Below, piece by piece: positions 8,326-15,372 of a stretch of 18,582 bases of DNA (position 1 is its first letter; every line of letters begins with the position of its first letter). The stretch is taken from the NCBI GenBank assembly GCA_903928045.1, contig CAIYPH010000803.1:1-18582 (forward strand), read 5' to 3'. Under the pieces are notes generated by a model. That model was not told where the DNA came from. It saw only the letters and a program-made list of their open reading frames with translations, and searched no databases. Position numbers and translations under genes: made by a program. This DNA comes from an uncultured Rhodospirillales bacterium. Its GTDB lineage: Bacteria > Pseudomonadota > Alphaproteobacteria > Acetobacterales > Acetobacteraceae.

Positions 8326-8642
8326 CGCTTCGGCCGCTCAGGCGCGGATGGACGTGCCCGCCGGACGGCGGGTGCGGGCGGCCCGAGCAGGTGTTGGCAT
8401 GATACATGCGCCGGGATCTCGTTGCCGTCTGATCGGCTGTTGCTCTCATCGTCCAATTTTTCAACGCGATAAGGCTATTCAGACGGAGATGCCAAATCTA
8501 CGCATGGCAGGTTGTGAAAAAAGTGAAATGAGAGCCGGCGTGTAGGGGGTGTTTTTAATATAAAATAACTTTATGCGGGATGGTCGCGGTGCTAGGTCCA
8601 GCGATATGCTTTAGCGGCGTTCCGTCGAAGGATAATTTCTTT
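8326..8642. other. Intergenic region between ychF and the signalling module
   Basis: No convincing gene is present. A GC hairpin CCCGCC-GGAC-GGCGGG (8357-8372) lies 30 bases after the ychF stop and may help end transcription, although no T-run follows it. The 25-bp direct repeat lies at 8423-8447. From about 8450 the base composition becomes markedly AT-richer than the surroundings, ending with an island TTTTTAATATAAAATAAC near 8552-8569. That island probably belongs to the promoter region of the response-regulator operon, but no matching -35 box was found at a standard spacing. Confidence 0.5.
8423..8447 (+). repeat. 25-bp direct repeat, left copy
   Basis: Starts TGCCGTCTGATCGGCTG and ends TTGCTCTC. 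All 25 bases recur in the same orientation at 12900-12924, about 4.48 kb away. The two copies enclose the response-regulator/kinase operon. Similarity stops sharply on both sides of the repeat. Confidence 0.9.
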
Positions 8643-9407
8643 ATGTCTGTCACCTATTCGAATCCACCGATGCACAGGCACATTGTACTGGTCGAGGACG
8701 ACGAAGATTACGCTGGCTCGATCAGCGAATTTCTTACTTTGAACGGCATGAACGTCACCGTTCGGTCGTCATCCGACGGATTGGCGGATCTGGTGAATGA
8801 TCGACGGCCGGAGGTTGTCATCCTCGACCAGTTCATCGGAGGCTCCGACATGCTGGGCCGGGTGCGGGGATTGCGAAATGCCTTCGACGGGCCGATCGTC
8901 ATGCTGTCGGGCAACACGGATCCCGCCGCTCGCGTTGACTCCCTCGACCTCGGGGCTGACGACTACATCTCCAAGATCGCGTCGCCGCGCGAGATACTCG
9001 CCCGAATCCGCGCGATGATGCGCCGCGGCGGGCTGACCGCCGGGACGTTGCCCGCCACCTCCGCTGCGCCTGTTGCTGAGGGCGAGTTGACGCTGGACGG
9101 CTGGACCATGAACGACAGGACCCACATGCTGCGCTCCCCCAACGGGGATGTCGGCTTTTTGACGCGGCAGGAAACAGCGGTTGCCGCTCTGCTGTTTGCC
9201 AGCCCCGGCACAATCATCTCGCGCGAGACCCTCCTCTCCGGCGTGGCGAAAATCGTGCGGCGGGATGGCAGGCGTGTCGACAATCTCATTTGCCGCATTC
9301 GTGGCCGGATCCGCGATCTCGGCGGCGAGCCCAGCATCAGCATGGAGCGCGGCCTCGGCTATACTCTCCATGCCATTATGATGACGAAGTCTCGAGAGCC
9401 CTTTTGA
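8643..9407 (+). CDS. OmpR-type response regulator with atypical receiver
   Basis: 254 residues. The N-terminal receiver domain (residues 12-130) shows acidic Glu18/Asp19/Asp20, the phosphoacceptor Asp62 in VVILDQF, Ser89 in MLSGN and Lys111. It departs from the usual pattern: the MPxxDG turn after the phosphoacceptor is missing (DQFIGGSDMLG), and Lys111 is followed by Ile rather than Pro. The C-terminal part (about 155-250) looks like a winged-helix DNA-binding domain: FLTRQETAVAALLFASPGTIISRETLL, then VDNLICRIRGRI and GLGYTL. The ATG at 8643 has AAGGA at 8628-8632; an upstream ATG-frame extension to 8580 lacks support. Its stop overlaps the next start (TGATG), so it is coupled to the second receiver protein. 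It probably regulates transcription on signals from the kinase of this operon. Confidence 0.9.
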   Translation: MSVTYSNPPMHRHIVLVEDDEDYAGSISEFLTLNGMNVTVRSSSDGLADLVNDRRPEVVILDQFIGGSDMLGRVRGLRNAFDGPIVMLSGNTDPAARVDSLDLGADDYISKIASPREILARIRAMMRRGGLTAGTLPATSAAPVAEGELTLDGWTMNDRTHMLRSPNGDVGFLTRQETAVAALLFASPGTIISRETLLSGVAKIVRRDGRRVDNLICRIRGRIRDLGGEPSISMERGLGYTLHAIMMTKSREPF

Positions 9408-10264
9408 TGGTACGGGCTCAGCTCGCGAAATTGGATAGTATACCCAGTGCGCTGGTCGTCGACGATGATGTTGACGTGGCGGAAGCCATCGCCGATTTCC
9501 TTGCCCAGGTCGGCATCAGGGCAGCGGTCGCGTGCGACCCGACCCACGTGCTGCCGCGGCTCCTGGCAGAGCCTGGCATCACCGTGATGGTGACGGATTT
9601 GCGGATGCCACGCATCGATGGAATTCACCTCGGCGCCATGGTTGCCGAAGCCGCCGTCGCCACGCCGGTCGAGGCCATTCTGATCACGGCCAATGGTGAT
9701 CCGGCCGCCGCCTTCACCGCCGGGCGTGGCCCGTTCTTCGGCTTTCTGGCCAAGCCGTTCGACCCGCATCGCCTGGCCGAGATGGTCGCCATGGCCGATT
9801 CCAGCGCGCGCCAGCGAAGGAGCAGCCTTGCGCCCCGTCCTGCACCGCAACTCGCGGGCATCGAGGCCGGGGCTGTGATGGCGATGACCATGCGCAAGGT
9901 CATCGGTCAGACCCATTACATCGATCGACATGTCGCCGAAGAGGTCTGCACCTCACGCCGGATGTCGAGCGATCCGATTGGAGTGGTCGCCGCGCTAGAC
10001 GTGCTGGTTTCGTCGGCTCTGACAATCGCCGCGCCGTGCGAAGTCGTCCGCTTCACCGCGGAAGCTGCTCCCGGCGGCGATGACGCGAAGATGATCGCTT
10101 TTCGAGTGCGGGTTCGCGTGCCGGCGACGCCCGCGCAACCCGGGCTGGCCGAGGTGATGGCCGCCATCGGACACCTCGCCAGCCACCCCGGCATCGGAAT
10201 CCGGGCACTGACATTCGGCATTACCGCTGATGGCATGTTCGAGGCGGACTTAGTTGCCATTTAG
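9407..10264 (+). CDS. Receiver-domain protein with unrecognised C-terminal domain
   Basis: 285 residues. Residues 13-130 form a canonical receiver: Asp19/Asp20/Asp21, phosphoacceptor Asp64 in VTDLRMPRIDG, Thr94 in ILITANGD, and Lys116-Pro117 in FLAKPFDP. After a basic Pro/Arg linker (134-147), about 135 residues match no output domain I know. They include a helix-rich part (AGAVMAMTMRKVIGQTHYID, then VAALDVLVSSALTIAAP), followed by probable beta-strands (EVVRFTAEA, MIAFRVRVRV) and a final FGITADGMFEADLVAI. There is no helix-turn-helix and no GGDEF, EAL or AAA motif. The layout is compatible with a degenerate kinase-like fold (helical pair plus GHKL-like sheet) as in ChpT-type phosphotransferases, but this is speculation. 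The ATG overlaps the stop of the upstream regulator, and its 3' end overlaps the kinase start by 11 bases. Confidence 0.85.
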   Translation: MVRAQLAKLDSIPSALVVDDDVDVAEAIADFLAQVGIRAAVACDPTHVLPRLLAEPGITVMVTDLRMPRIDGIHLGAMVAEAAVATPVEAILITANGDPAAAFTAGRGPFFGFLAKPFDPHRLAEMVAMADSSARQRRSSLAPRPAPQLAGIEAGAVMAMTMRKVIGQTHYIDRHVAEEVCTSRRMSSDPIGVVAALDVLVSSALTIAAPCEVVRFTAEAAPGGDDAKMIAFRVRVRVPATPAQPGLAEVMAAIGHLASHPGIGIRALTFGITADGMFEADLVAI

Positions 10265-12719
10265 TCTGCCGCAGCAACGCGCTTCCCGTCTTTTCCACCG
10301 CCGCATCGGCCTCGTCGCCGCTGCCGTGGTTTTTGCCGCCGGAATCTTGACGTCGATCCAGGGCGACTCCCTGATGCGCCACACGGCCGGTGATTTTGCC
10401 CGGCGCAGGGCGAGCGAGGTGGCCACGGCGGCGGCGGTCAAACTGGCGGCCGATGTGGAGGCGCAGCTGCAGCGCTACAATGCGCTGCATAGCCTGGCCA
10501 ACGTGATCGCACTCACGGAGATGGTCGGCGGCGCGTCGCGCTTTGGGGCGTTTGCCGAACAGCGGCTCAGCGATGTGGTCGCACGCGACAATCCTGACGT
10601 CCGCCAGGTCGCCATCGCCGACACACGGAGCCGGGTCGTCTGGTCAACCATTGGCGGCAGGCCGACGGGTATCGTGGATTTATCCGACCGCCCGCATATC
10701 CGCGCCATTCTGGTCGACGGTCAGCAGGAGTTCCTCGGCGCGCCTGTCGTTGGCCGCGTCTCCAACCAGCGCACCGTGCAGTTCTCCCATCGGCTGGCCG
10801 GCCCGCAGGGCGAGACGATTGGCGCCAGCGTGGTCTCGATTGACCCCGCAGGAATCGGGCGCGGCGCGCAAGCCGAGCTGGGCGGGCTCGACTGGGCCTT
10901 GACCCAACGTGACGGAACCTACATCCAGGGCGCCACCAGCGCCGCAACCGCATCCACGCCAGCCTCCCCCGGTGACGAGCGTCTGTCGCCATGGGTAACG
11001 CGATGGGTCCAGCCGCTCAACCTCGCCGTCACCGTCACCGTGCCGGTCGCCCTGGTCGCGGGCTGGGAGCAGGCGGAGCATCAGAGGCTGCGCTGGGTGG
11101 TCCTGCCGATGGTGGCGGGGGGAACCCTGCTGCTGCTTGCTGGCATCGCCGTGGTGGAGTTCTGGCATTATCGCGTCCGCAAGCGGGACGATCAGGAACG
11201 CCGCGACGTCGAATCCGCCCTCGTCAAGCAGATCACCGACGCCTTGCCGGATATGATCGTGCTGTGGTCGCTCGACGCGCACGGCGAATGGGGCGCCGAA
11301 TTCGTCTCCAAGGCGAGCCAGTCGCTCCTTGGCATGCCGCCCGCCGATCTGATCGGTGGCGCGCGATGGTTGATCGTCCATCCCGATGACGAGGCGCGGG
11401 TGGATGCCCGCTTCGCCGCTCTGGTCGCCGGCTCGCCGGTCGCCCCCATTGAGTACCGCCTGCTTGGGGCGGATATGCGGTGGATCTGGGTTGAGGTGAT
11501 GACCCGGGCATTCTCCATGGACGATGGCGGGGCTGGCCCGCGCCGGTTCCTCTCGGCCTTCCGCGACATCAGCGAACGGCGGCGTCTGCTGGAGGAACTC
11601 GAACAAACCCGGCGCCGGATCGCCGTGCTGGTGGAGAACAGCCCCGGCGTCTTCTACGAAAGAACGCTACGGACGGGCGCCAATGGCGAGTCCATCCTCG
11701 CCCTTACGTATATCTCGCCCAACATCAAGCGCTTGACGGGCTATTCCGCGGAGGAATTCCTGGTGCTTGGGCATATCGCTCCGATCATCGGCGATGACAA
11801 TGCAAGCCGGCGCCAAGCCTACTTCCAGACGGTGATCGAGGCTGGGAGCGGGACCGATGAATTTGAGATCATCACGCGCGACGGCAAGCGCGGGCGCGCC
11901 CGCTCACGCGACCTCTTCACCCTCGCCGATGATCAATGCGGCGTCGTCACCGGCTACGCGTGGGACGTCACGCGCGAGGACGAATTGGAGCGGGAGCTTC
12001 AGCAAGCCGCCAAGCTTGCCTTCCTCGGTGAAATGGCGGCCGGCTTGGCCCATGAGATGAACCAGCCGTTGGCCGCGATATCCATGCAGGCCGCCATAAT
12101 CGAGATGCTACTGCCCGACGGGGCCGAGATGGATCCGGCCAAAAGTGCTGCGCTCTCGGGCAGGATCGCTAAAATCACCGCGCTCGTGGAGCGTGCCGCG
12201 GGCGTCATCGAGCGTGTTCGCCGCTTCGCGCGCAACGACGCCCTCACGGTGGCACCGTTCCAGCCCGATGACGGGATTGTCGACGCCATCGACATGCTGC
12301 GCGTCAAGCTGCGCAACGCGGAGGTGACGGTCGATTATCAGCCGAGCCAGCGCACCGCGCTCGGCGATGCCGGCGGGTTCAGCCAGGTGATCGCCAATCT
12401 GCTGGCCAATGCCGCGGACGCCTATGCCAACGTTACCGGCGATAGGCCCCGCATCGTCAGCGTGGAAACCACCGAGGTAGCGGGCAAACTGTGCATCGCC
12501 GTGGCCGACCACGCCGGCGGGATCAGCGATGCCGTGATCCATCGGCTGTTCGAGCCCTTCGTGACAACCAAGAAGGCTGCCTCGGGAACCGGTCTCGGGC
12601 TCTCCATCTGCCATCGTATCATGCAGGAGATGGGCGGCAGCCTGACCGGCGCGAACCATGGCGATGGTGCACGCTTCCTGGTGTCGCTGCCATTGGCGCC
12701 GCCTGAGCCGTCTCCCTGA
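10254..12719 (+). CDS. Membrane sensor histidine kinase (Cache-like, two PAS, HisKA, HATPase)
   Basis: 821 residues. A membrane helix at about 18-35 and a second at 281-303 bracket a periplasmic region of about 240 residues that looks like a Cache sensor (VARDNPDVRQVAIADTRSRV, then LSDRPHIRAIL and GAPVVGRVSNQRTVQF). Two PAS domains follow (about 322-440 and 456-565). The HisKA H-box is LGEMAAGLAHEMNQPLAAI with the phosphorylated His600. The ATPase domain has the N-box with Asn719, a G1-like ADHAGGIS, the F-box LFEPFVTT and the G2-box GTGLGLSI. The TTG at 10254 is the first possible start after an in-frame stop at 10251 and lies before the first helix; GAGG at 10241 supports it. It overlaps the receiver gene by 11 bases. 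It has no receiver of its own, so it presumably phosphorylates one or both upstream partners. Confidence 0.93.
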   Translation: MPFSLPQQRASRLFHRRIGLVAAAVVFAAGILTSIQGDSLMRHTAGDFARRRASEVATAAAVKLAADVEAQLQRYNALHSLANVIALTEMVGGASRFGAFAEQRLSDVVARDNPDVRQVAIADTRSRVVWSTIGGRPTGIVDLSDRPHIRAILVDGQQEFLGAPVVGRVSNQRTVQFSHRLAGPQGETIGASVVSIDPAGIGRGAQAELGGLDWALTQRDGTYIQGATSAATASTPASPGDERLSPWVTRWVQPLNLAVTVTVPVALVAGWEQAEHQRLRWVVLPMVAGGTLLLLAGIAVVEFWHYRVRKRDDQERRDVESALVKQITDALPDMIVLWSLDAHGEWGAEFVSKASQSLLGMPPADLIGGARWLIVHPDDEARVDARFAALVAGSPVAPIEYRLLGADMRWIWVEVMTRAFSMDDGGAGPRRFLSAFRDISERRRLLEELEQTRRRIAVLVENSPGVFYERTLRTGANGESILALTYISPNIKRLTGYSAEEFLVLGHIAPIIGDDNASRRQAYFQTVIEAGSGTDEFEIITRDGKRGRARSRDLFTLADDQCGVVTGYAWDVTREDELERELQQAAKLAFLGEMAAGLAHEMNQPLAAISMQAAIIEMLLPDGAEMDPAKSAALSGRIAKITALVERAAGVIERVRRFARNDALTVAPFQPDDGIVDAIDMLRVKLRNAEVTVDYQPSQRTALGDAGGFSQVIANLLANAADAYANVTGDRPRIVSVETTEVAGKLCIAVADHAGGISDAVIHRLFEPFVTTKKAASGTGLGLSICHRIMQEMGGSLTGANHGDGARFLVSLPLAPPEPSP

Positions 12720-12796
12720 GGGAGTGGCAGCGGCGGGGAAGCGGCAGCGTCTCCAGCCGTCCTGGGAGCGTGCGCCGACGGCATGGCGCGGAATAG

Positions 12797-12841
12797 TGCG
12801 CTTTTTTGGTTTTTTGTTTTCGAAACTAAATACCCTTCCTC
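12797..12841. repeat. Partial palindromic intergenic repeat, copy D (right arm only)
   Basis: The stretch CTTTTTTGGTTTTTTGTTTT, followed by CGAAAC and ACCCTTCCT, aligns with the right arm of copy B (about 3096-3138). The left arm and the centre are absent, and the internal hairpin is decayed. It lies about 80 bases after the kinase stop and could act as a weak terminator. Confidence 0.6.
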
Positions 12842-12899
12842 CCGCCCACCATACCCCTCTGGCTCTGTGTCATTGCGTGCCACTTTAGCAGGCCGGCGG

Positions 12900-12924
12900 T
12901 GCCGTCTGATCGGCTGTTGCTCTC
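12900..12924 (+). repeat. 25-bp direct repeat, right copy
   Basis: Identical over 25 bases to 8423-8447, in the same orientation. It lies about 180 bases after the kinase gene and about 100 bases before the broken fucose synthase gene. It could be an attachment-site duplication, a recombination footprint or a remnant of a mobile element end. Confidence 0.9.
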
Positions 12925-13025
12925 GTGCCGGGTGATACAATTCGGTTCGCTGCTTTGCCTTGCAAACGGAATGTCCCCCGGGATACCGCCGGTCCGTCAC
13001 AAAAATCGTTGAATATCGCAAACAG

Positions 13026-13663
13026 ATGACAATCGTTGCTCCGTTGCCGCGCGTATTCGACCTGACCGACCGCCACGTCTGGGTGGCTGGTCATGCCGGC
13101 ATGGTCGGCCAGGCGATGATGCGCCGGCTGGCCTCAAGCTCTGCGAGGCTACCGCAAGCAATATGGCTGTGACTTCATCAGCGCCATGCCGACCAATGTC
13201 TACGGCATCGGCGATAATTTCGACCAGCGCGGTGGCCATGTGCTGCCCGCCCTCATGGGAAGGCTCGATGCGGCGCGCGAGGCCGGTGCGGCTGAGGTGG
13301 AGATCTGGGGCAGCGGGCGGCCGCGCCGCGAATTTCTCTTCGTCGATGACCTTGCAGACGCCCTCGTTCATCTGCTGCTCCACTATGCCGGCGATCGGCA
13401 CATCAATATTGGCACCGGTGAGGATGTCAGCATCGCCGAACTCGCCGCCATGCTGGCTGCCGAGACCGGGTATCGTGGCGCCTGCGTGTTCGATCCGAGC
13501 GCGCCTGATGGCACTCCGCGCAAGTTGCTCGGCGTCAGCCGGCTGCATGCGCTCGGCTGGCGCCACCGCACGGGGCCTGGCCGAGGGAATCCGCGCCACC
13601 TACCGGTGGTTCCGTGCCCAGCGGGAGAGTGGCGCTGTCTTGCGGGGGCTTCCCGCTACCTGA
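13026..13663 (+). pseudogene. fcl: GDP-L-fucose synthase remnant (internal deletion plus two frameshifts)
   Basis: The intact enzyme (about 310 residues, an extended short-chain dehydrogenase) makes GDP-L-fucose for surface polysaccharides. Here the ATG at 13026 opens the N-terminus with the NAD(P)-binding motif [19 protein letters not shown]. At about 13131-13136 the sequence jumps to the catalytic-helix region (KLCEAYRKQYG), so roughly 100 residues, including the serine region, are missing. A one-base deletion near 13150 then shifts the frame into [20 protein letters not shown] and the C-terminal half ([44 protein letters not shown]). Near 13573 an extra G in a run of four moves the last part ([13 protein letters not shown]) to a third frame, which ends at 13663. 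The YxxxK site is partly present but the protein cannot be functional. The usual partner gmd is not next to it. Confidence 0.88.
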
Positions 13664-13755
13664 TCGCCTCCAGATTGAGGCTGACCGGCCGCCCCGCCCG
13701 AAACGCTCCAGCGCATGGCGGGCATGGATCGTCTCGATCGCACCCTCGATATGAT
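13656..13755 (-). pseudogene. Probable frameshifted C-terminal tail of cysE
   Basis: Just past the cysE stop, the shifted minus-strand frame continues as [20 protein letters not shown] and RFGRGG. A second one-base shift then gives [11 protein letters not shown] before a TAG at 13656-13658. The helical, charged character and the clean ending suggest that cysE once had a coiled-coil-like extension of about 40 residues, lost by one or two single-base deletions. Sequencing error is the alternative. Confidence 0.4.
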
Positions 13756-14583
13756 TCAACCGCTGCGATCGTGCGGCCAGGTCTGGTCCATCGTCAGCGC
13801 CGCGAGCCCAGCGATACGGCCTACCGGCCGGGCGGGGATCCCTACCACTGTCGTGAACGGCGCGACATCATCGAGCACGATCGAGCCAGCGCCGACCTTC
13901 GCCCCCTCGCCGACCTCGATGTTGCCCAGGATCTTTGCCCCCGCCCCGATCAGCACGCCTCGGCGGATCTTCGGGTGCCGGTCCCCGCCCGCCTTGCCGG
14001 TTCCGCCCAGCGTCACCTCATGCAGCATCGAGACGTCATCCTCGATCACCGCGGTCTCGCCGACCACAACACCGGTGCCATGGTCGATCATGATGCCGCG
14101 GCCGATGCGGGCGGCGGGGTGGAAATCGGCGTTGAACACCTCGGAGATGCGGCTCTGCATGTGCCGCGCCAGATGGATGCGCCCGCCCTTCCACAGCCAG
14201 TGGCTGACGCGATGGGCCTGAAGCGCTTGAAATCCCTTGAAGTAGAGGAAGGGGGTCAGCAGGTCCTCGCAGGAGGGGTCGCGGTCGCGGATGGCGAGCA
14301 GGTCGGCGGCGGTGGCGGCGACGATATCGGGCTCATCCTCATAGGCATCGCTGATCAGGCCCGCGAGCGTCATGCGGTCGATCCCATCGTCATGCAGCTT
14401 GCGGGCGAGCATGCAGGCCATCGCACCGGCGAGATCGCCATGTGGGGTAACCAGCACGCTCACCACCCGGCTCATCAGCCGGTCCCGCAGGACGGCGGTG
14501 GAGGCCTCGCGCAGGATGGTGTCCCACACCCCCACGGCCTCGGCCACGAACACGCCACGCACGCCGCAGTCTAGCTCGGACAT
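13756..14583 (-). CDS. cysE: Serine O-acetyltransferase
   Basis: 275 residues, close to the classical enzyme. It transfers acetyl from acetyl-CoA to L-serine, the first step of cysteine synthesis in the cytosol. The N-terminal helical domain (1-140) is followed by the left-handed beta-helix acetyltransferase domain. Catalytic Asp153 ([11 protein letters not shown]) and His168 ([14 protein letters not shown]) align with Asp143 and His158 of the E. coli enzyme. Conserved [19 protein letters not shown] and [13 protein letters not shown] follow. The ATG at 14583 has GGGAG about eight bases upstream. It starts 25 bases after sufA ends, on the same strand, so it is probably the last gene of the suf operon. 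The C-terminus ends early at HDRSG, apparently because of a frameshift (see 13656-13755). Confidence 0.95.
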   Translation of the reverse strand: MSELDCGVRGVFVAEAVGVWDTILREASTAVLRDRLMSRVVSVLVTPHGDLAGAMACMLARKLHDDGIDRMTLAGLISDAYEDEPDIVAATAADLLAIRDRDPSCEDLLTPFLYFKGFQALQAHRVSHWLWKGGRIHLARHMQSRISEVFNADFHPAARIGRGIMIDHGTGVVVGETAVIEDDVSMLHEVTLGGTGKAGGDRHPKIRRGVLIGAGAKILGNIEVGEGAKVGAGSIVLDDVAPFTTVVGIPARPVGRIAGLAALTMDQTWPHDRSG

Positions 14584-14608
14584 CGCAGTCGCTCCCGTTC
14601 AGGCGAAT

Positions 14609-14977
14609 TCAGACGTGGAAGCTCTCTCCACAGCCGCACCGCCCCTTCTCGTTAGGATTCACGAATGTGAAGCCGGATGACAAGTCCTTCACCTCGTAAT
14701 CCATGATGGTGCCGATGAGGAACAGGCTCGCCTTGCGGTCCACCAGCACCGTGACACCCTTGTCGGCGACGCTCTCGTCGCCCGGGCCGGGCGCATCGGT
14801 CCAGCTCATGTCATAGGCGAGGCCGGAGCAGCCCTTGGTGTTGACGGAGATGCGCAGCAGCATGCCTTCCTGCCCGGCGCTGTAGAGGCTGCGCAGGCGC
14901 TCGGCGGCGGCATCGGTGAGCGCCATCAGCGGCGGCAAGGGGCGGCGCGGTCGGACGGTCGTGGTGGTTGTCGACAT
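14609..14977 (-). CDS. sufA: A-type iron-sulfur carrier protein SufA
   Basis: 122 residues of the HesB/IscA/SufA family, which carries Fe-S clusters from the scaffold to client enzymes. The three conserved cysteines are present: Cys50 in NTKGCSGLAYD, and Cys114 and Cys116 in RCGCGESFHV at the C-terminus. The N-terminus has a Thr/Arg/Pro-rich extension of about 16 residues. I chose the ATG at 14977, which has GGGGA just upstream and begins MSTTTTTVRP. An upstream extension to 15064 would overlap the end of sufT and has no family support. It follows sufT by 20 bases and precedes cysE by 25. Confidence 0.94.
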   Translation of the reverse strand: MSTTTTTVRPRRPLPPLMALTDAAAERLRSLYSAGQEGMLLRISVNTKGCSGLAYDMSWTDAPGPGDESVADKGVTVLVDRKASLFLIGTIMDYEVKDLSSGFTFVNPNEKGRCGCGESFHV

Positions 14978-14997
14978 GGTGTTCCCCGTTCCGTTGT

Positions 14998-15372
14998 TCA
15001 GAACATATTGAGCGCGAGGCGCGCATCTTCGGTCATCCGCGACTGGTCCCATGGCGGGTCCCACACCACCTCGACGTCGCAGGTGGCGACACCGGGCACG
15101 GCGAGAATGGCATCGCGCACTTGCTCCGGCAGTTCCTGCGCGCTCGGGCAGGCCGGCGCGGTGAGGGTCATCTCGACCTTGACCTCGCCGGCATCGTTGA
15201 TGTCGATCGTGTAGATCAGGCCAAGCTCGTAGATATTCACCGGGATTTCCGGGTCATACACCGAGGCGCAGGCGGCGATCAGCGCCTCCTCCGTGGGCTT
15301 GCCCTCGCTCGCTCCATCCGGCGACCAGGTGCCGATATGCCGCGCGGTTTCGTTCGTGCCATCCTCACTCAC
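14998..15372 (-). CDS. sufT: SUF system Fe-S maturation protein SufT (DUF59/MIP18 family)
   Basis: 124 residues. The family assists Fe-S cluster maturation, particularly under high demand. Family signatures are ASVYDPEIPVNIYELGLIY, the conserved Cys75 in LTAPACPSAQELPEQV, and VWDPPWDQSRMTEDARLALN at the C-terminus. I chose the GTG at 15372 because GGGAG (15382-15386 on the minus strand) stands nine bases upstream, and because the start then overlaps the sufU stop by only eight bases. An ATG at 15393 would overlap by 29 bases and lacks a ribosome site. The gene is embedded in the suf operon between sufU and sufA. Confidence 0.92.
   Translation of the reverse strand: MSEDGTNETARHIGTWSPDGASEGKPTEEALIAACASVYDPEIPVNIYELGLIYTIDINDAGEVKVEMTLTAPACPSAQELPEQVRDAILAVPGVATCDVEVVWDPPWDQSRMTEDARLALNMF

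Larger units (their letters stand above)
12720..13025. other. Intergenic region between kinase gene and fucose synthase remnant
   Basis: No gene is supported. The region holds a partial palindromic repeat (about 12797-12841) and the right copy of the 25-bp direct repeat (12900-12924). It therefore appears to be a join between the signalling module and the older chromosome. Confidence 0.5.

Noticed and set aside
8326..8642. Possible small gene before the response regulator
   Set aside because: Short frames here lack ribosome sites and coding character; the stretch is better explained as a promoter region plus the direct repeat.
8423..12924. Calling the bracketed segment a complete transposon or integrative element
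   Set aside because: No transposase, integrase or inverted ends are present; only the direct repeat supports mobility, so it is reported as a finding and not as a mobile element.
2343..13025. CRISPR array or tRNA/rRNA genes in the gaps
   Set aside because: No regularly spaced repeats and no cloverleaf or rRNA-like segments were found; the repeats present are palindromic elements spaced irregularly.
13186..14574. A single long plus-strand protein joining the fucose synthase C-terminal half to sequence opposite cysE
   Set aside because: Only the first 125 or so residues match a family; the rest is antisense to cysE. The fusion results from a frameshift near 13573.
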